Below are positions 63,040-64,000 of a stretch of 64,000 nt of DNA, one piece after another. How positions within the stretch are numbered: position 1 is the stretch's first letter; each line of letters opens with the position of its first letter. This DNA is from an uncultured Roseibium sp. (lineage in GTDB: Bacteria > Pseudomonadota > Alphaproteobacteria > Rhizobiales > Stappiaceae), in NCBI RefSeq assembly GCF_963675985.1, contig NZ_OY780957.1:310001-374000 (forward strand), read 5' to 3'. The position numbers and the translations under genes are program-made. Under the pieces are notes generated by a model. That model made no database searches. It had not been told where the DNA came from and saw only the letters and a list, made by a program, of their open reading frames with translations.

Positions 63040-64000
63040 ATGAGAACGGACAGGCAGAAGAAAGAACTGACCGTGTTGATCAGAGCACTCATTGCCGCGT
63101 GCGCATTGTTTTACTTCAGCCTCTCTGCCGAGGCCCTTGAAGTCTACCGTAACGGCCACCGCTACGATATCTCAGCAAGCCTTCCCTCCGGTGCCTCTTT
63201 CAGACAGGACAGAATCGACCGCAAGTTCGAGATCGGCGGCGTCACCGGCAATCTCCGGCTGATCCAGGACAGCTACGGCGACTGTACGGCGCTGATCGAC
63301 GAACGGCAGCGGAACTGGGTCGAATACGGCTTCAGCGAAGCCACGGACCGGTATGCGAGTTCCAACGAGTGCACGATCACGATCCACAATCCGGCAAGCG
63401 GCGAGACGGCCAGTTCCTTCTACATCCGCATCTATGCCTGTGACTGTTACTCCGCACTGCATTTCCGCTTCCAGGAAAAGGATCGCTCGGATTTTGCGGG
63501 TGCCGCCCCATCGATTGTCGCAAGCGTTCGTCAAAACAATGGCGGACCGGCAGGACCGGCGGTTGCCACACTTGGCGGCGGTCAAAATTCGCAGGACTTG
63601 AGACCCAAATCCGTCTTGAACAACTCCACCTCCCTGACGAACGGCTTCCAGAATGCGGCAACGAACGCCACTGCCCGGATCACCAATGCATTGGCGCCCC
63701 TCTCCTGCCTGCCCGTTGCCGAGGACAAGAACGAAGAGGCCTCCCGCGCCCTGTTGCTCCTGTCGGCATGGACAGGCAGGAAAATCGACGATCTTGGCCG
63801 CAATGCGGGCGTTCCTCAGCTCGGCAGCCACATCAATTATGATTTTCCGGCCGAAGACCCGGGAAACCTGAGTCTGATCGAAGCGGTGATCTCGGCCAAT
63901 GACGGCGCGGTCGCAAGGCTCGAGAATGATATCGCAGCCTATGGCGCAAGCCTTTGCGGAGTTCTGTCCTTCGCCCTCAGTGACCGGGTCGACACACTTC
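63040..64000 (+). CDS. Secreted protein of unknown function (3' end outside window)
   Basis: The frame is open from ATG 63040 to the window edge, at least 320 codons. An N-terminal signal peptide (charged start, hydrophobic LIRALIAACALFYFSLSA, cleavage near AEA-LEV at about 33) indicates export. The mature part has EVYRNGHRYDISASLPSG, several Cys (including YACDCYSA, suggesting disulfides) and a later low-complexity GGPAGP/NNSTSLTNG stretch. I recognise no domain. The ribosome site is weak; an in-frame GTG at 63073 is less likely because it would shorten the signal peptide. Confidence 0.75.
   Translation, partial: MRTDRQKKELTVLIRALIAACALFYFSLSAEALEVYRNGHRYDISASLPSGASFRQDRIDRKFEIGGVTGNLRLIQDSYGDCTALIDERQRNWVEYGFSEATDRYASSNECTITIHNPASGETASSFYIRIYACDCYSALHFRFQEKDRSDFAGAAPSIVASVRQNNGGPAGPAVATLGGGQNSQDLRPKSVLNNSTSLTNGFQNAATNATARITNALAPLSCLPVAEDKNEEASRALLLLSAWTGRKIDDLGRNAGVPQLGSHINYDFPAEDPGNLSLIEAVISANDGAVARLENDIAAYGASLCGVLSFALSDRVDTL

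Overview
The window is one contiguous piece of a GC-rich (roughly 63% by eye) alphaproteobacterial chromosome. Gene content and order (hup/hyp uptake hydrogenase with an H2 sensor, a Rhizobium-type glpD-S-T-P-Q-U-V-K glycerol transporter operon, TAXI-type TRAP transporter, MocR, PcaQ-like and GlpR regulators) suggest a member of the Hyphomicrobiales, perhaps a marine Stappiaceae-type bacterium; that placement is inference. I see no rRNA, tRNA, CRISPR array, transposase or phage gene. The window opens inside hupL and closes inside a secreted protein gene. 

Region 1 (1-17639) is a [NiFe] uptake hydrogenase locus: the end of hupL, hupC and a terminator, then a near-consensus sigma-54 promoter followed by a very compact operon hupDFGHIJK-hypABCDE-hoxA/hupR-hupT-hupUV-hypF. 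It holds maturation factors, the H2-sensing regulatory hydrogenase (HupV lacks the cleavable C-terminal tail), its kinase and a GAFTGA-containing NtrC-type activator, so the locus probably activates itself in response to H2. 

Region 2 (17640-29771) has a palindromic intergenic repeat, a MobA-like 3-hydroxybenzoate 4-monooxygenase with a divergent MarR regulator, a second MarR with an aromatic-type aldehyde dehydrogenase, a PcaQ-like LysR regulator, a cytoplasmic sulfatase-superfamily hydrolase with a TAXI TRAP transporter, and a small EF-hand protein. 

Region 3 (29902-41702) looks like one MocR/PdxR regulon. An enolase-superfamily enzyme and an aldehyde dehydrogenase are divergent from the regulator, and a polyamine-type ABC transporter, a GMC oxidoreductase, a DAO-family oxidoreductase and a DUF427 protein lie downstream. 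Two intergenic regions carry the same AATTGG/CCAATT pair with identical 42-bp spacing. 

Region 4 (41738-51981) is glycerol uptake and catabolism: GlpR, GlpD, the GlpSTPQUV ABC transporter and GlpK. The two ATPases have complementary defects, predicting one degenerate and one consensus ATP site. 

Region 5 (52029-62401) is the most interesting. A LysR regulator faces an operon of a polyamine-type ABC transporter with a Tat-exported binding protein, class III aminotransferase, beta-keto acid cleavage enzyme (BKACE), SSAT-like N-acetyltransferase, acetylpolyamine-deacetylase-like enzyme, D-amino acid dehydrogenase-like flavoprotein and RidA. This set matches the reaction sequence of the classical Pseudomonas L-beta-lysine pathway, whose enzymes I recall as largely without assigned genes. 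Region 6 (62402-64000) is repeat-rich intergenic DNA and the start of an unknown secreted protein.
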